A stretch of DNA of 64,000 nt. Origin: Rhynchopus sp. YZ270_cl-10 (Eukaryota > Euglenozoa > Diplonemea > Diplonemida > Diplonemidae). The position numbers and the translations under genes are program-made. This document shows, one piece after another, positions 21,005 to 31,100 of the stretch; the stretch's first letter is position 1; every line of letters begins with the position of its first letter. Under the pieces are notes generated by a model that was not told the origin of the DNA, made no database searches, and saw only the letters and a program-made list of their open reading frames with translations. The stretch is taken from positions 62,001 through 126,000 of the forward strand of contig OZ037833.1 in assembly GCA_964035575.1 (NCBI GenBank), read 5' to 3'.

Positions 21005-21345
21005 AAAAAATCCCTGCTCAGCCCCTCTCGTCCTGGGCTGGACGTTAAATCGCATCCGTGGACCCTTTTGTGGCACTCCTCCTGGAACTCTATGAAGGTC
21101 TGACCTGAGGGTAAAAGGTGCTGGGAATGCTACCCTGGGTGCCGAAGGCAGGCACATTACATGTGCGGAGGGAACTACTGGAGCCCGAGCCAGTGAAGCC
21201 CCCTAGGAAACTGGGGTACGGATTGGAAGAGACCTTGCCGGTAGCCGGGAACCCTCCCTGGGCTAGTACAATGACGAAGTGAGTGTACCCAGTACCCAAT
21301 GCCGTGACTTCACCGGCTAACACCGGAAAACACCGGCAAAATCAG
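21005..21345. other. GC-rich non-repetitive block, possible structured RNA or retroelement tail
   Basis: Between the microsatellite and the inner inverted repeats lies a GC-rich block with many short complementary segments (for example AGGCAGGCAC and GGTGCCGAAGG) and no useful reading frame. It ends near TACAATGACGAAGTGAGTG. Its composition differs from the flanks and suggests a SINE/LINE end or a structured RNA. I cannot identify it. Confidence 0.3.
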
Positions 21346-21601
21346 GTGGAATATACATAAGTACATCACGGGGGGTAGGGAACAGATAGCGCCGCAGGCG
21401 CATGGTACGCAACTTTTTTCTTTTTCTTTCCCCTTTTCTCTGCTTTCTTTTGATTGCACGAGCCGATTGCTCTCCACGGTGGGGTCACATGTGTGTCCAC
21501 AGCAAATCCTTAAGGATTTCCTTCTACGTGCACGGCGGGGTCCGCACACCCCGAGGGTCCGTAAAACGGCATGTTAGGACACTCCCTCTTTACGGAGTGT
21601 C

Positions 21602-21697
21602 ATTACGTACCCTAGGGTACGTAATTACGTACCCTAGGGTCCGTAATTACGTACCCTAGGGTCCGTAATTACGGACCCTAGGGTACGTAATTACGGA
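21602..21697. repeat. Array of ~22-bp palindromes centred on CCTAGG
   Basis: Four units of the form TTACGTACCCTAGGGTACGT, with C/T and G/A variants that keep self-complementarity. Each can form a near-perfect hairpin or cruciform. Confidence 0.9.
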
Positions 21698-22020
21698 GCC
21701 TCCCAGGGAAAGGGACTCTCGAAAATTTTTTTTTGCCCCCGTTTAGGGCTAATTTCGACGATTTGAGGCCATTAAAAGCAAAATTTGGCACTTTTGAGCA
21801 TCTGTGGGGGTCTAAAACGCAGTTTAGAGTACCACAATTTTTAGTGGGTTTTACCGAAAACAAGTCAATTTTTGGGCCGAAAAAAAATTTTTTTTGACAT
21901 CACAAAATTGCCCTTGGTGGGCCTATGTGTCCTCAATGAAATGCAAATATAGCTATTTTTAACTTTCACACACAATTTTAACGGGTTTTACCTGTGTACC
22001 TGTGTATCTGTGTACCTGTG

Positions 22021-22123
22021 ACTGGGTACTGGGTACTGGGTACTGGGTACTGGGTACTGGGTACTGGGTACTGGGTACTGGGTACTGGGTACTGGGTACT
22101 GGGTACTGGGTACTGGGTACTGG
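22021..22123. repeat. 7-bp microsatellite (ACTGGGT)n, ~14.7 copies
   Basis: Perfect tandem array. A 7-bp period cycles through all three frames. Confidence 0.98.
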
Positions 22124-23758
22124 GCACCCAGAGAAAGCACCTTAAAAGCAGCGAAGGCGCAGGTTACGGGGAAGACAAGGTATGTAATTATGTTTAACTT
22201 TCAGTTACTAGTGAAGATTGAACAAAAAAATGCCGCATATTTCAACTTGTTCGTGTTTTCAACTCGAAATAAACGCGTAATGTTCACACTATTAAATAGC
22301 TATTTTTTTACGCACCAATCATTTTGTGTCACCTCATGACATGAAGGAGGAAATAGAAACAAAGCATTTTGAACACACTTGCGGTTCTGGGGACGAACCG
22401 CGCTGCAGAGCCACTCCTCAGGTCGAGGTGTGTGCGTTTCACCACAACCTCTCCCATGGGTTTTATCGTGTGATGAGTGTTACGTTTCTATTTGGTTCCA
22501 CAGGCGCTCGTTACCTGCTTCACATAATTCACCTCGCTTCACTCGAACCATTTGTGCAGCAGGTCACTCTCTCGACCTGTAGCGTGGAAAAAATCTATCT
22601 TATTTCACGGCAATAAATAGCCTTTTTTATTAACCTCACCTTTCCCGACTACTACGTTTGTATACCATAACTTAATCACACCCCACATTTACACTTATAC
22701 AGGATCGTGAAGTCTGAACTGCACCCGCGATTGCGATGAGAAGCTTCACCGCGGTCCGACATTCAACAACTCAAAATCTACCCGCATCAATCTATTCTGA
22801 TTTTGCGGACGAAGATCTGGGTGGAGGGGGGTGGGTACACTTAGTCAGTCACTGCTATAGCCATTAACCAAGGGAGCATAGCTAGTGCAAGAAATTCGAC
22901 TTTGGAAACCTTCCGGAAAGTCTGTCCTCTGCTTGCGGAGGACTAGACACAAGAAAATATTGCGTTCCCCCAGAAAACCAGTGCACATTTCACACTCCTT
23001 GTGGGTGGTCTTGTTGCCTTTTTTGTCAACAGTAATTTTGGCCCAGGCATGCTCTTGAAGCATGACAATTTAGTGTGTATGGGGCAGGGTGTTGTTTTGT
23101 TCTGAATTCTCTTTGTTATAACATCTAAGTCAATCGCGGGTGGTGGTTTGTGTAGCGTGAGGCACTCTTTTTAACAAACTTCCTGCGGCTGCTAAAGTGT
23201 TATTTCTTCGGATTTAACAACGTACAGCGTAACATAGTGGATTAGCCTGGTCGACACAACCTTTGATAGCTATGGGATAACCAACCCCCTTCGACCCCTT
23301 GTGGGTTCACTGAACAAGCCCTAGTGGTAGTTAAACGCGATTGACATTTACATTCCTAAAGATGAAAGAACAAGACAACACTTCTGTACCCGCGCATCAA
23401 AATTGTGGAAAACTTTGCACCCCAAACACCCTCAACAACGCCCGCCAAAAGGCGCCCCTTGTTGCTGGGACTTGGTTCTCATTGATACACTGCACAGCAG
23501 GCATTCCTCTGAGTCCAACGCAGTTTGGCCTGTCTGCAGCGTTGCACCGAAGGTGCACGAAGACAGGGTCTGGTGGTAAATTTTGCGTCTCGCATTCCCT
23601 CAGGGAAGTTTAAAAACTCTTGAGCTCGGTTTGTTGTCAAAGAAATATTCCACCATGTATTGAGGAGGGTAAGACAGTGTTCGCAGTTTCTACTTGATAG
23701 CATTACAACATTTAACTTCTCCACGGGGGTCTTGGGCCGTTCACTCGGTTATACCTTG

Positions 23759-23808
23759 ACTACCGGAAGATATTCTTGAGGCCTTTTTGGTCTCTAGAAT
23801 ATCCGGTC
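23759..23808. repeat. Imperfect hairpin with ACCGGA...TCCGGT ends
   Basis: ACCGGAAGATATTCTTGAGG and its partner ending AGAATATCCGGT pair around a short T-rich loop. It may be a small foldback or a structured RNA. Confidence 0.5.
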
Positions 23809-24088
23809 TTCCCGAACGGAGGCACACTTTGTGTGTTACTACGACCTGGCAATTTCCAGCAGTAGGTTAAGTAATCTTTCTTGTAAATTGTTGGATCATT
23901 ATCTCCTCAGTGCATGGTGGAAGACGTCTTTGACAACTAACCGAGCTCACGACTTTTTTCGGTATGTAACTTGGGATAGGCCCACATGATCATGGTCTAT
24001 CATGTGGTACCTGTGTACCACTCGGTTTGCTCCCAGGGCTTTTCGACCAGCAGTCACACATCCAAACAGTGATTTCCCACCTTAGACC

Positions 24089-24150
24089 ACGTAATTACGT
24101 ACCCTAGGGTACGTAATTACGGACCCTAGGGTCCGTAATTACGGACCCGG
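24089..24150. repeat. Second array of CCTAGG-centred palindromes
   Basis: About three units related to those at 21602-21697, lying just inside the right end of the 2.7 kb element. Confidence 0.85.
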
Positions 24151-24317
24151 GTCCGCACTTGAGGGTCCGTAAAGAGGGTCCGTAAAATTTACGGACCCTC
24201 GGGTGTGTGGACCCCGCCGTGTGGGACCACCTAAAGGGGGGGGGGGTAATAGACACTGAAAAATCTCGTATTTTCGGATTTTGGAAAAAGGGGGTAATAT
24301 AAGGGGGGGGGGGGGGG

Positions 24318-25450
24318 TAGGGGGGGGCAAAACCTTCAGGACGGGTGAGGCATTTTTGGAAAAAGTGGTTTTGTGAGCAAAAAACCTGTCAACACCCCTC
24401 ATACCCCCCAGAAATGGGTCAGAAACACCCTGAGACCCGAAAATCCATGATTAGGGCACCTCAGAATATGAAAAAATGGCCATTTTTTGAGAAAAAAATC
24501 AAAAAAACAGCAAAATTTCGAAATCATGACAGCTGCTTGGGCACGAAACTACCCCAAAAATGTCCTGTGAGTCCATTCCGACCTGTTTTGGACACTTTAG
24601 GCACTTGTTTTGGTGTTTTTTTTGGTGTTTTGAGGTCAAAAAAGATCCCCTGACTATCCCCTGGCAGCCCTGGGCCGCGACTTGCGCCCTGCTTTTAGAC
24701 CCACTCTGGGCCAAAAAAATGGGCGAAAACCTCCGAAAAAGCACTCTGGGAGCCCAGATAGTTCCAAATTTCCACCGCACACCCTCAAAAACACCTCAAA
24801 AACATGTCAGAAAAACATTTTCAAAAACACACTTTTTCAAATAAGTCATTATGGAACCTGCCCAGATGAACTTTTTGAAAAAAGTGTGTTTTTGAAAATA
24901 TTTTTCTGGCATGTTTTTGAGGTGTTTGGGTGGGTTTCTGGTGGATATATGGAACTATCTGGGTCCCCGGAGTGCTTTTTCGAGGGTTTTCACCCATTTT
25001 TTGGCCCAGAGGGGGTCCAAAAGCAGGGCGCAAGTCGCGGCCCAGGGCTGCCAGGGGATAGTCAGGGGATCTTTTTTGACCTCAAAACACCAAAAAAACA
25101 CCAAAAAAGGCGATAAATGTGTTCAAAACAGGTCGGAATGGACTCGCGGGACATTTTTGGGGCATATTTGTGCCCAGACAGGCCTAATGATGACAAATTT
25201 TTGCTTTTTTTTTTGAAATATTGGTCAAAAATGGCCATTTGACCAAAATGGCCCAAACGGCCAAAATGGTCTATTTTTGCTATTTTTTTCCATTTTTTTG
25301 TATCTCTGGGGTGTCTCACCTATAGAACACCCCCAAACCACACCCCAAAACCATCTCTGACCCGAAATTTTCGGTGGTTTGCGGGTACTTTGCACGTAAA
25401 TCCAAAAAAATCGAAATGCCTCAAAAAAATAGGGGTTTTGCCCCCACCTA
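24318..25450. mobile_element. Foldback element with ~300-bp inner arms
   Basis: 24541-24843 is repeated in inverted orientation at 24868-25175 with substitutions, around a ~24-nt loop. Weaker complementarity reaches outward to GGGGCAAAACC (24324-24334) and GGTTTTGCCCC (25434-25444), and TA flanks both ends. Frames of ~70-140 codons on both strands are by-products of the palindrome, not genes. Confidence 0.8.
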
Positions 25451-25473
25451 GGGGGGGGGGGGGGGTAATTGGC

Positions 25474-25706
25474 TACACGACGGTGATGTACAGTACATTA
25501 CAAGTGAAGTTACATGTAACGTTACAAGTGAAAAACCGTTACAAGTGAGTTACAAGTGAGTTACAAGTGGGATACATGAATTACAGGCAAAATCAGGTTG
25601 TAACTGGTGGGTTACAAGTGAGTTACAAGTGAGTTACATGTAACAAAAGTTACATGTAACTCACTTGTAACTCCACTTGTAACACCCGTTACATCACCGT
25701 CGTGTA
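25474..25706. mobile_element. 233-bp MITE-like inverted-repeat element
   Basis: Perfect 17-bp ends TACACGACGGTGATGTA and their inverse. The interior repeats TTACAAGTGAG and TTACATGTAAC, so it can fold over much of its length. Both sides carry G-run plus TAATTGGC, matching the end of the outer element, and TA lies at both edges. Confidence 0.75.
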
Positions 25707-25739
25707 GGGGGGGGTAATTGGCTCCCATTTAGACTGATA

Positions 25740-28173
25740 CATTTTACAGAAAATGTAACCGAACTTCGGAAGCCAAAAAAAAAATACTTTTACATAAAAA
25801 TGTAAAAAGCACTTTTCCGTTTTCTCAACACATTCAAGTTGTGACAAAAAGAGAAAAGCAACGTACTGCTCTGAATGCTGTAAAGCATTCCTTTCTATAT
25901 ACGTTGCAATCCCCAAGCACCCGCATTGCAACCACGAAGGCATTGATATGAAAGCAAAACAATACAAAATGGCGCAGAAGTCTGAAGAGAGGTCAACATT
26001 TTGTTCTTTAGGACTTTCGTGGCGCTGTGTGATACACACTGCTACAAATTGAGCCGGAAAAAAACAGGTGAAAAAACCTTTGAAAGAAAGAGAAATTTGA
26101 TAAGAATAATTCCTAATTGTATGGCGCCATTCTGCTACCCATATATGGGTACTTGGGGTCTAAAGGGTTAAAAGAAAGAGAAATTTGATTACTTGTGGAC
26201 ACATCTCTTACACCTCTTGGTGTGCTCTTGGTGGACATAACGCGCAACGCCTCTCGCGGACGGTACGGTGTTATTGAACACCTGACATAACAACACACAA
26301 AACAAACACAACAAAAAAACGCAACGAAACAAAGGAATTTTGACACCAATAACAATATGTGTCCGACAAAACAGAACCTCTGCTGGTGGTGGGGCGGCAC
26401 CACGCTCCAGCCACGAAAACAAAACTAAACAGAGGAAGACAAAAAGGCTTATAAGATGAACCTAAGCCTCTCGTGCTTTAGTCACCTTACAACAAAAAAT
26501 CCGGGCACGAATGAGAAAACAAAAGGAAGAATTCTTTTTTGACTTGATTATGGTGTTCCCGAAAGGGCCCATATTGACATGTCCTTGACACAAGGTTTAC
26601 AGGGGAAAATGACACACCCGCCCTATATTGACATGTACTTGACATGTCGTTGACATGTCCCCGACAGCAGATCGGTAACACCAGATTACCGTAAATATAC
26701 AAAATTTACGATATGTGTTTTGAAGCACAGAAAGTATCGTGAAAAACAAAGCCGGGGGAGGGGATGCACAAGATGCGCGACCTCTCACAGAGGGTCTCGA
26801 GTATTTTGCCAAATACGATGAAGTAAAAATCAACGGGAAACGGGTTTTATTGTTTTTTTTTTTAGGACACAAAAAAAAAGGGGCAAACCAAAGGGGAAAT
26901 CTCCAACCCTTGACGCCGAGGTTGCACACTTCAAAGACCACAACTTTCCAAAGCAAAGGGAAATTTTTCGGCGTTACGTCTTTTTGAGTCAACCTTTCTT
27001 TCTGGGTAGAGGAGTGAACTGGGTGTATTCGCAGCACGGGGTGGAGGAGAACAGTGACGTTGAATTCATTCAACAAAAGTGAAGTTGGGCAGCAAAACAA
27101 ACAAAACACCATTTTCTAAAAAAAGCCTGAGTGATCATACAGTATCAGCAGGACGGCTTTCAGCAAAAAGGGGCCGGAGATAATATCATTTCCCCACAGC
27201 CTGAGTTTGAGGTCGTAATTTTTTTCCAAAAAATAGCGAGCTTTGTGACGCTAGCTACCTTCTTGCAGGGGTACTACTGGGAGAACAATAGAGAACAAAA
27301 AGGAATTCACACAAAAGAGAAGAGAGAGAAAAGAGCAATCCTTGAGGATCGATGTTCCTATCTCGTGCACATAACACCAACGAAAGCATAAACGGGGTGG
27401 GAATTGTGACGTTTTTTAAAAAGTGGGGCTTGAAGGTGAAAACGTCTCTGAAGCTAAGATAAGCGAAAGAAAGCCTCCTTAGCACAAAAAGACATTTACA
27501 AAAACAAGACTTTTGGAGAGAAGGAGGAGAAGGGAGAAGGAACGGAAAGACGGGGAAAAGGTAAATTTTCACAAAATGATGAGGTTTTTTGTGTTTCAAG
27601 AAAACACAGCAAAAACAACCCCTCATATTTTTGAGGTCACACAAACATAAACAAACAAATGAACTGGGAACAAAGAGGGAAAGGCATTCTGACACCTTTC
27701 TCAACACTGAGACTGGGGCAAAGCTCTGTTTGACATAAAAAGCTTCAGGAAAACATTGACTCTGATCTTCAAAGGTGAAAACACTACTGCGTCAATAGCT
27801 ATCTTCACCCACACAGGAAAAGAGGCCTTAGCTGCATGGAAGGGTGGAAGCGTACAACTAATATTCAATTAAAGGTGCTAATTCATCATATTATGCCCGG
27901 TAACGGGGGGGTGACTGGGAGGAATGTGAAGGCGGAAACCCATCAGATCCATCAAAAAAAAAAAGAACATTTCAAAACGAAAGAAAACTTTCAAGATGAC
28001 ATGCGTCTCATAGTACACACGCATCTGTTATCGTGCGGGAACACGCTAACAAAAAGAAGCGATTAGGATATTCGCAAACACAAGGGCTCCATGATGTAAA
28101 ACTGGAACACCCTTCTTTTCTACAAAATCTCTGAAAAAGCGAAAAAAACGCTCCTGAAAACGTATTCTTCACT
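25740..28173. other. AT-rich spacer left of the giant gene's 3' end
   Basis: No gene is recognised. Short direct repeats of TTGACATGTC lie at ~26574-26662. Frames on both strands near 26600-27110 overlap and lack the codon bias of the real genes. Confidence 0.55.
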
Positions 28174-31100
28174 TCACCGTCCTCTGGTCGCGACACGCCC
28201 TCCCACGGGTTTGAGACGCTGCCACGAGGACAGTGTGAGGTCGATGTTACCACAGGCGATCTGCACAACCGTTTTGAGCGTCTGGAAGGCGACCAGGTCT
28301 GCGACAAGGCAGATGGCGCACTGCGCGTAGAGGTGCAGCTCGCGTGGGCTGTTGCTGCTGCTGTCTGCCCCGACGTCGCTCCGTGCCCCAAGGAAGTACC
28401 CCGCCACACACAACACCGCCATCGCCACCATATGCAGCACGTACCCTACACTCTTCCACACGGGCGACAGCTCTGCGTCTCTCAGTCGCGTCACCCAGTT
28501 TGTTGCCTTGCGGGAGTTTGCCTTTGCGACCTGAATTTGAAGGGTTTTTGGGTGAGGTGCTGAGTGGGGGGAAACATACGTTGCTGATGGCCTCGTCTGA
28601 GACCACCGGCGCTGCGCAGTCTTCGAAGGTCACCATTGTGAAGGTCGGCCGCGTGCATTTCAGGAGACGTGCACCGACGAATCCACGAATCTGTTGATTG
28701 ATTTTTGGTTTTGCAGACAACAACGCAGTGTAACGCAGCGTAACGCAGTGTAACGCAGTGGTTGTTAGGAAATAATACAAACTGTAAGGATCGGACCTTT
28801 TTGGAATCGAAGGATGAATTCGTGTGTATAATTCGATAGTCTTGTATTTGTTTCCTCTCTCTCTTTTCTCCCCAACCTCTGCTCCCCGACTCCAATTCAA
28901 CCAACACTCACAGACGGGGCCAAAACAAACTCTGCGTTTCAAATAAATAAGGGAGGATGCGTTCAATGAAATCATTTGTGTAGAAAAGTTTCGAGGATGT
29001 AGGTTTTATTATTTTTTGGTTTTTTTTGAAATTATTTTGCATACCCTAACACACTGCAACGTGAACGAATCGGCAGAGACGAACGTCGCCGCTGCGCCAA
29101 ACCAGGAGTCCGCCTTGATAAGCACCTCTGCACCAGTACCTATGCCACGAATCACCACGCCACGTGGCGGGGAGGTGACGTGGAGGGGTGGGTACGTGCC
29201 CTCCAGAAGGTTGATCGTATCGAAGGGGCGCACTGCCTGCAGCGCGTCTGCGAGGGAGGGGAAGGGGTTGGTCTCGGAGAGACCGAGCGCTGTGCCACCC
29301 ATCATGCCTGCGGTGAAGCGTGCCTTTGCTGCGAGGGTTGCGTGCAGGGGTTTCACGAAGAGCTGGCGGTTCCCGCCCAGAGGCGGCAAGGATATGCCAC
29401 GATCGCGTCCCCCTCCGCCACTGCGGGCACACACCGCTGCAGCCTCCTGCAAAAACGCCTTGGTCGCCACCTCACTCTGGTGTGCCTCCTGCAGTCTTGC
29501 CGCAACGTTCGCTGCAGGGCTGCTCTCCGTCAATGCCACTACCTGCGCCTCAAACGCAGCCTCAAAGTCCTCCTGCGGCAGACTCCCCACCTCACAGGCG
29601 TAGTGTTTGGAAAGCCGCCGTCCGTCGGAGAAGCTACGAAGAGGTTTGAGTGCAGTGGCTGCACCGGTTTGGAGGTTTTCCTCCATTGCTCCGGGGCGTG
29701 CTGCGTAGCGGAAGATGTGCGCTGCACGGAGGTAGTCGTGCACGTAGTTGACACTGCGTACTGCATCTGCCCAGGTCGGCAGGGAACGTCCTGCAGCCGC
29801 CATCTCTTCGATGTCGATGAGGTACGCAAACTCTGGGTCTGCCGCCGCCTCCCAAGACGTAGCATCGACAGCCGCGTTAGGTGCTGCTGCAGAGAGTAGT
29901 ACATCGATCTCTTCTGCGTTCAGTCCTAAAGCTTCTGATGCATAGTGCACGACCCATACACGGCAGCTGTCGCGTGTGATGAGAGGACGCAGCTCCGCAT
30001 CCAGCGCAGAGAGTGAGACGCAAAACATGTCGGCAGCGCTGTGCAGTTCGCTCTCTGATACCAATGCAACGGCCTGCGCCCAGGCGGCGTCTCTCTTCGC
30101 GTAGCCTTCCAGCTTCGTTTTGAGTGTTGTGGAGGAGACCCCGAAGCTGTCCTCTGTAATGTCGAGAAGCTCTGGCAGTGTTGTGTGCCCGCCGTGCCCC
30201 GCAAACCCACCCCTGCCCTGCGTGCACGCCATATAGACCAGGTGCAGGGCGAGTGCGGTGTTCCCTTTGTCCAGCTGCAGCTCTGCGAGGCCTTCGTATT
30301 CATCCCCCGAGAGGAGGAAGGCGACGCCACGTGAGGATGCAGGGTTGGAAGCCTTTGCGCTGCCATGTAGTCTCCTTAGGTGTGCATCGCGTGCAAGCCC
30401 TGCAGCGAGCGGTGCTGGGGAGTGCGCTGCAGCGTCGCCATGTGGGGAAGGTGCGTCCTCAAGAGATATAGGGAGGTTCGGCATGTCCTGTGGTGCATCC
30501 TCGGCAGCAAGCGCGGACAGCGCAGTAGGAGGGCTCAGCGGTGCGATGTCCTCCTCCTGCACGTCGTACGCATCGGAGACGATGCCCATAGCAAGGAGCG
30601 CGCCACGTAGGGCAGCGCTTTTGTCCTTATTGGCGAAGGGGTCGTCAGGGTCAGCATCGTCGTTGTTGTCTTCAGGTTTGTGTCGGTGCTGCAAAAACTC
30701 CAGTGAAGGTTGTGTCTGTAGATGCGGCGCCTGTTTGGGAAGACAGCCAGATAAGTTTGGTATGAGGTCGCGCTCCTCCTGTGATTGGTGGGTGCGGCGG
30801 TAAGGCAGGTCTTCGATGGCTGTGAGTGTTGTGGGTGTTGCTGGCTGGTCTGCGTCGGTGTCTGTGTCCGCTGCCGCTGCGGGCGTCTTCTGGAGGATGG
30901 AAGACAGCTTGCGCAGGGTGTTCCTGCGTGACTCTGCCTGTCCTGCAGTGTGTTGCTTGTGCTCCTCACTCCCGACGACACCAGCCTCAAAGCGCACCGC
31001 AGTGTCGCTTGCCTTGCTCACCTTGTTCTTGCGTCGGAACACCTCCAGCTCGGCCTCGCTGAAGTACGGTGCATGGTGGAAGAGGTACGCAAGGGCAAGC

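Larger units (their letters stand above)
21529..24222. mobile_element. Inner ~2.7 kb element with ~40-bp inverted repeats
   Basis: The left end CACGGCGGGGTCCGCACACC, followed by GAGGGTCCGTAAA, recurs inverted at 24182-24222 with a few differences. Palindrome arrays lie just inside both ends. The interior (22125-24060) has no convincing gene; it contains a hairpin at ~23759-23808. Confidence 0.55.
20664..25739. mobile_element. ~5.1 kb terminal-inverted-repeat element, composite and without transposase
   Basis: The ends are perfect 33-bp inverted repeats, starting TCAGTCTAAATGGGAG and running into a C/G tract (20664-20696 against 25707-25739). Both ends carry TA outside TCAGTC, which fits a TA target duplication as in Tc1/mariner-like elements. 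No transposase frame is visible inside. The interior holds microsatellites, palindrome arrays and at least three other inverted-repeat units, so it looks like a non-autonomous element that served as a target for others. The family is uncertain. Confidence 0.75.
28174..29280 (-). other. Beta-helix (pectin-lyase-like) segment and two C-terminal hydrophobic segments
   Basis: NPFPSLADALQAVRPFDTINLLEG starts the segment (quoted here in parts: NPFPSLADALQA, DTINLLEGTYPP), a typical opening of DUF1565/pectin-lyase-like helices; it goes on with VVIRGIGTGAEVLI, SFTLQCVR and, after the intron, IRGFVGARLL and FTMVTFEDC. Hydrophobic segments GYVLHMVAMAVLCVAGYFLG and CAICLVADLVAFQTLKTVVQ follow. PbH1 helices also occur with IPT domains in fibrocystin, which makes the combination notable. 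Confidence 0.55.

Noticed and set aside
22630-23100. Short stems and box-like motifs suggesting snoRNA or tRNA
   Set aside because: No complete box C/D pair, no tRNA A and B boxes with cloverleaf; not supportable.
24345-25319. Frames of 70-144 codons on both strands with similar peptides
   Set aside because: They are the two arms of one inverted repeat read in opposite directions, without coding bias.
28174-28636. Independent two-exon membrane-protein gene starting at ATG 28636
   Set aside because: Possible, but the frame is open upstream to an AG acceptor and continues the beta-helix of the giant gene in phase, so I prefer the joined model.
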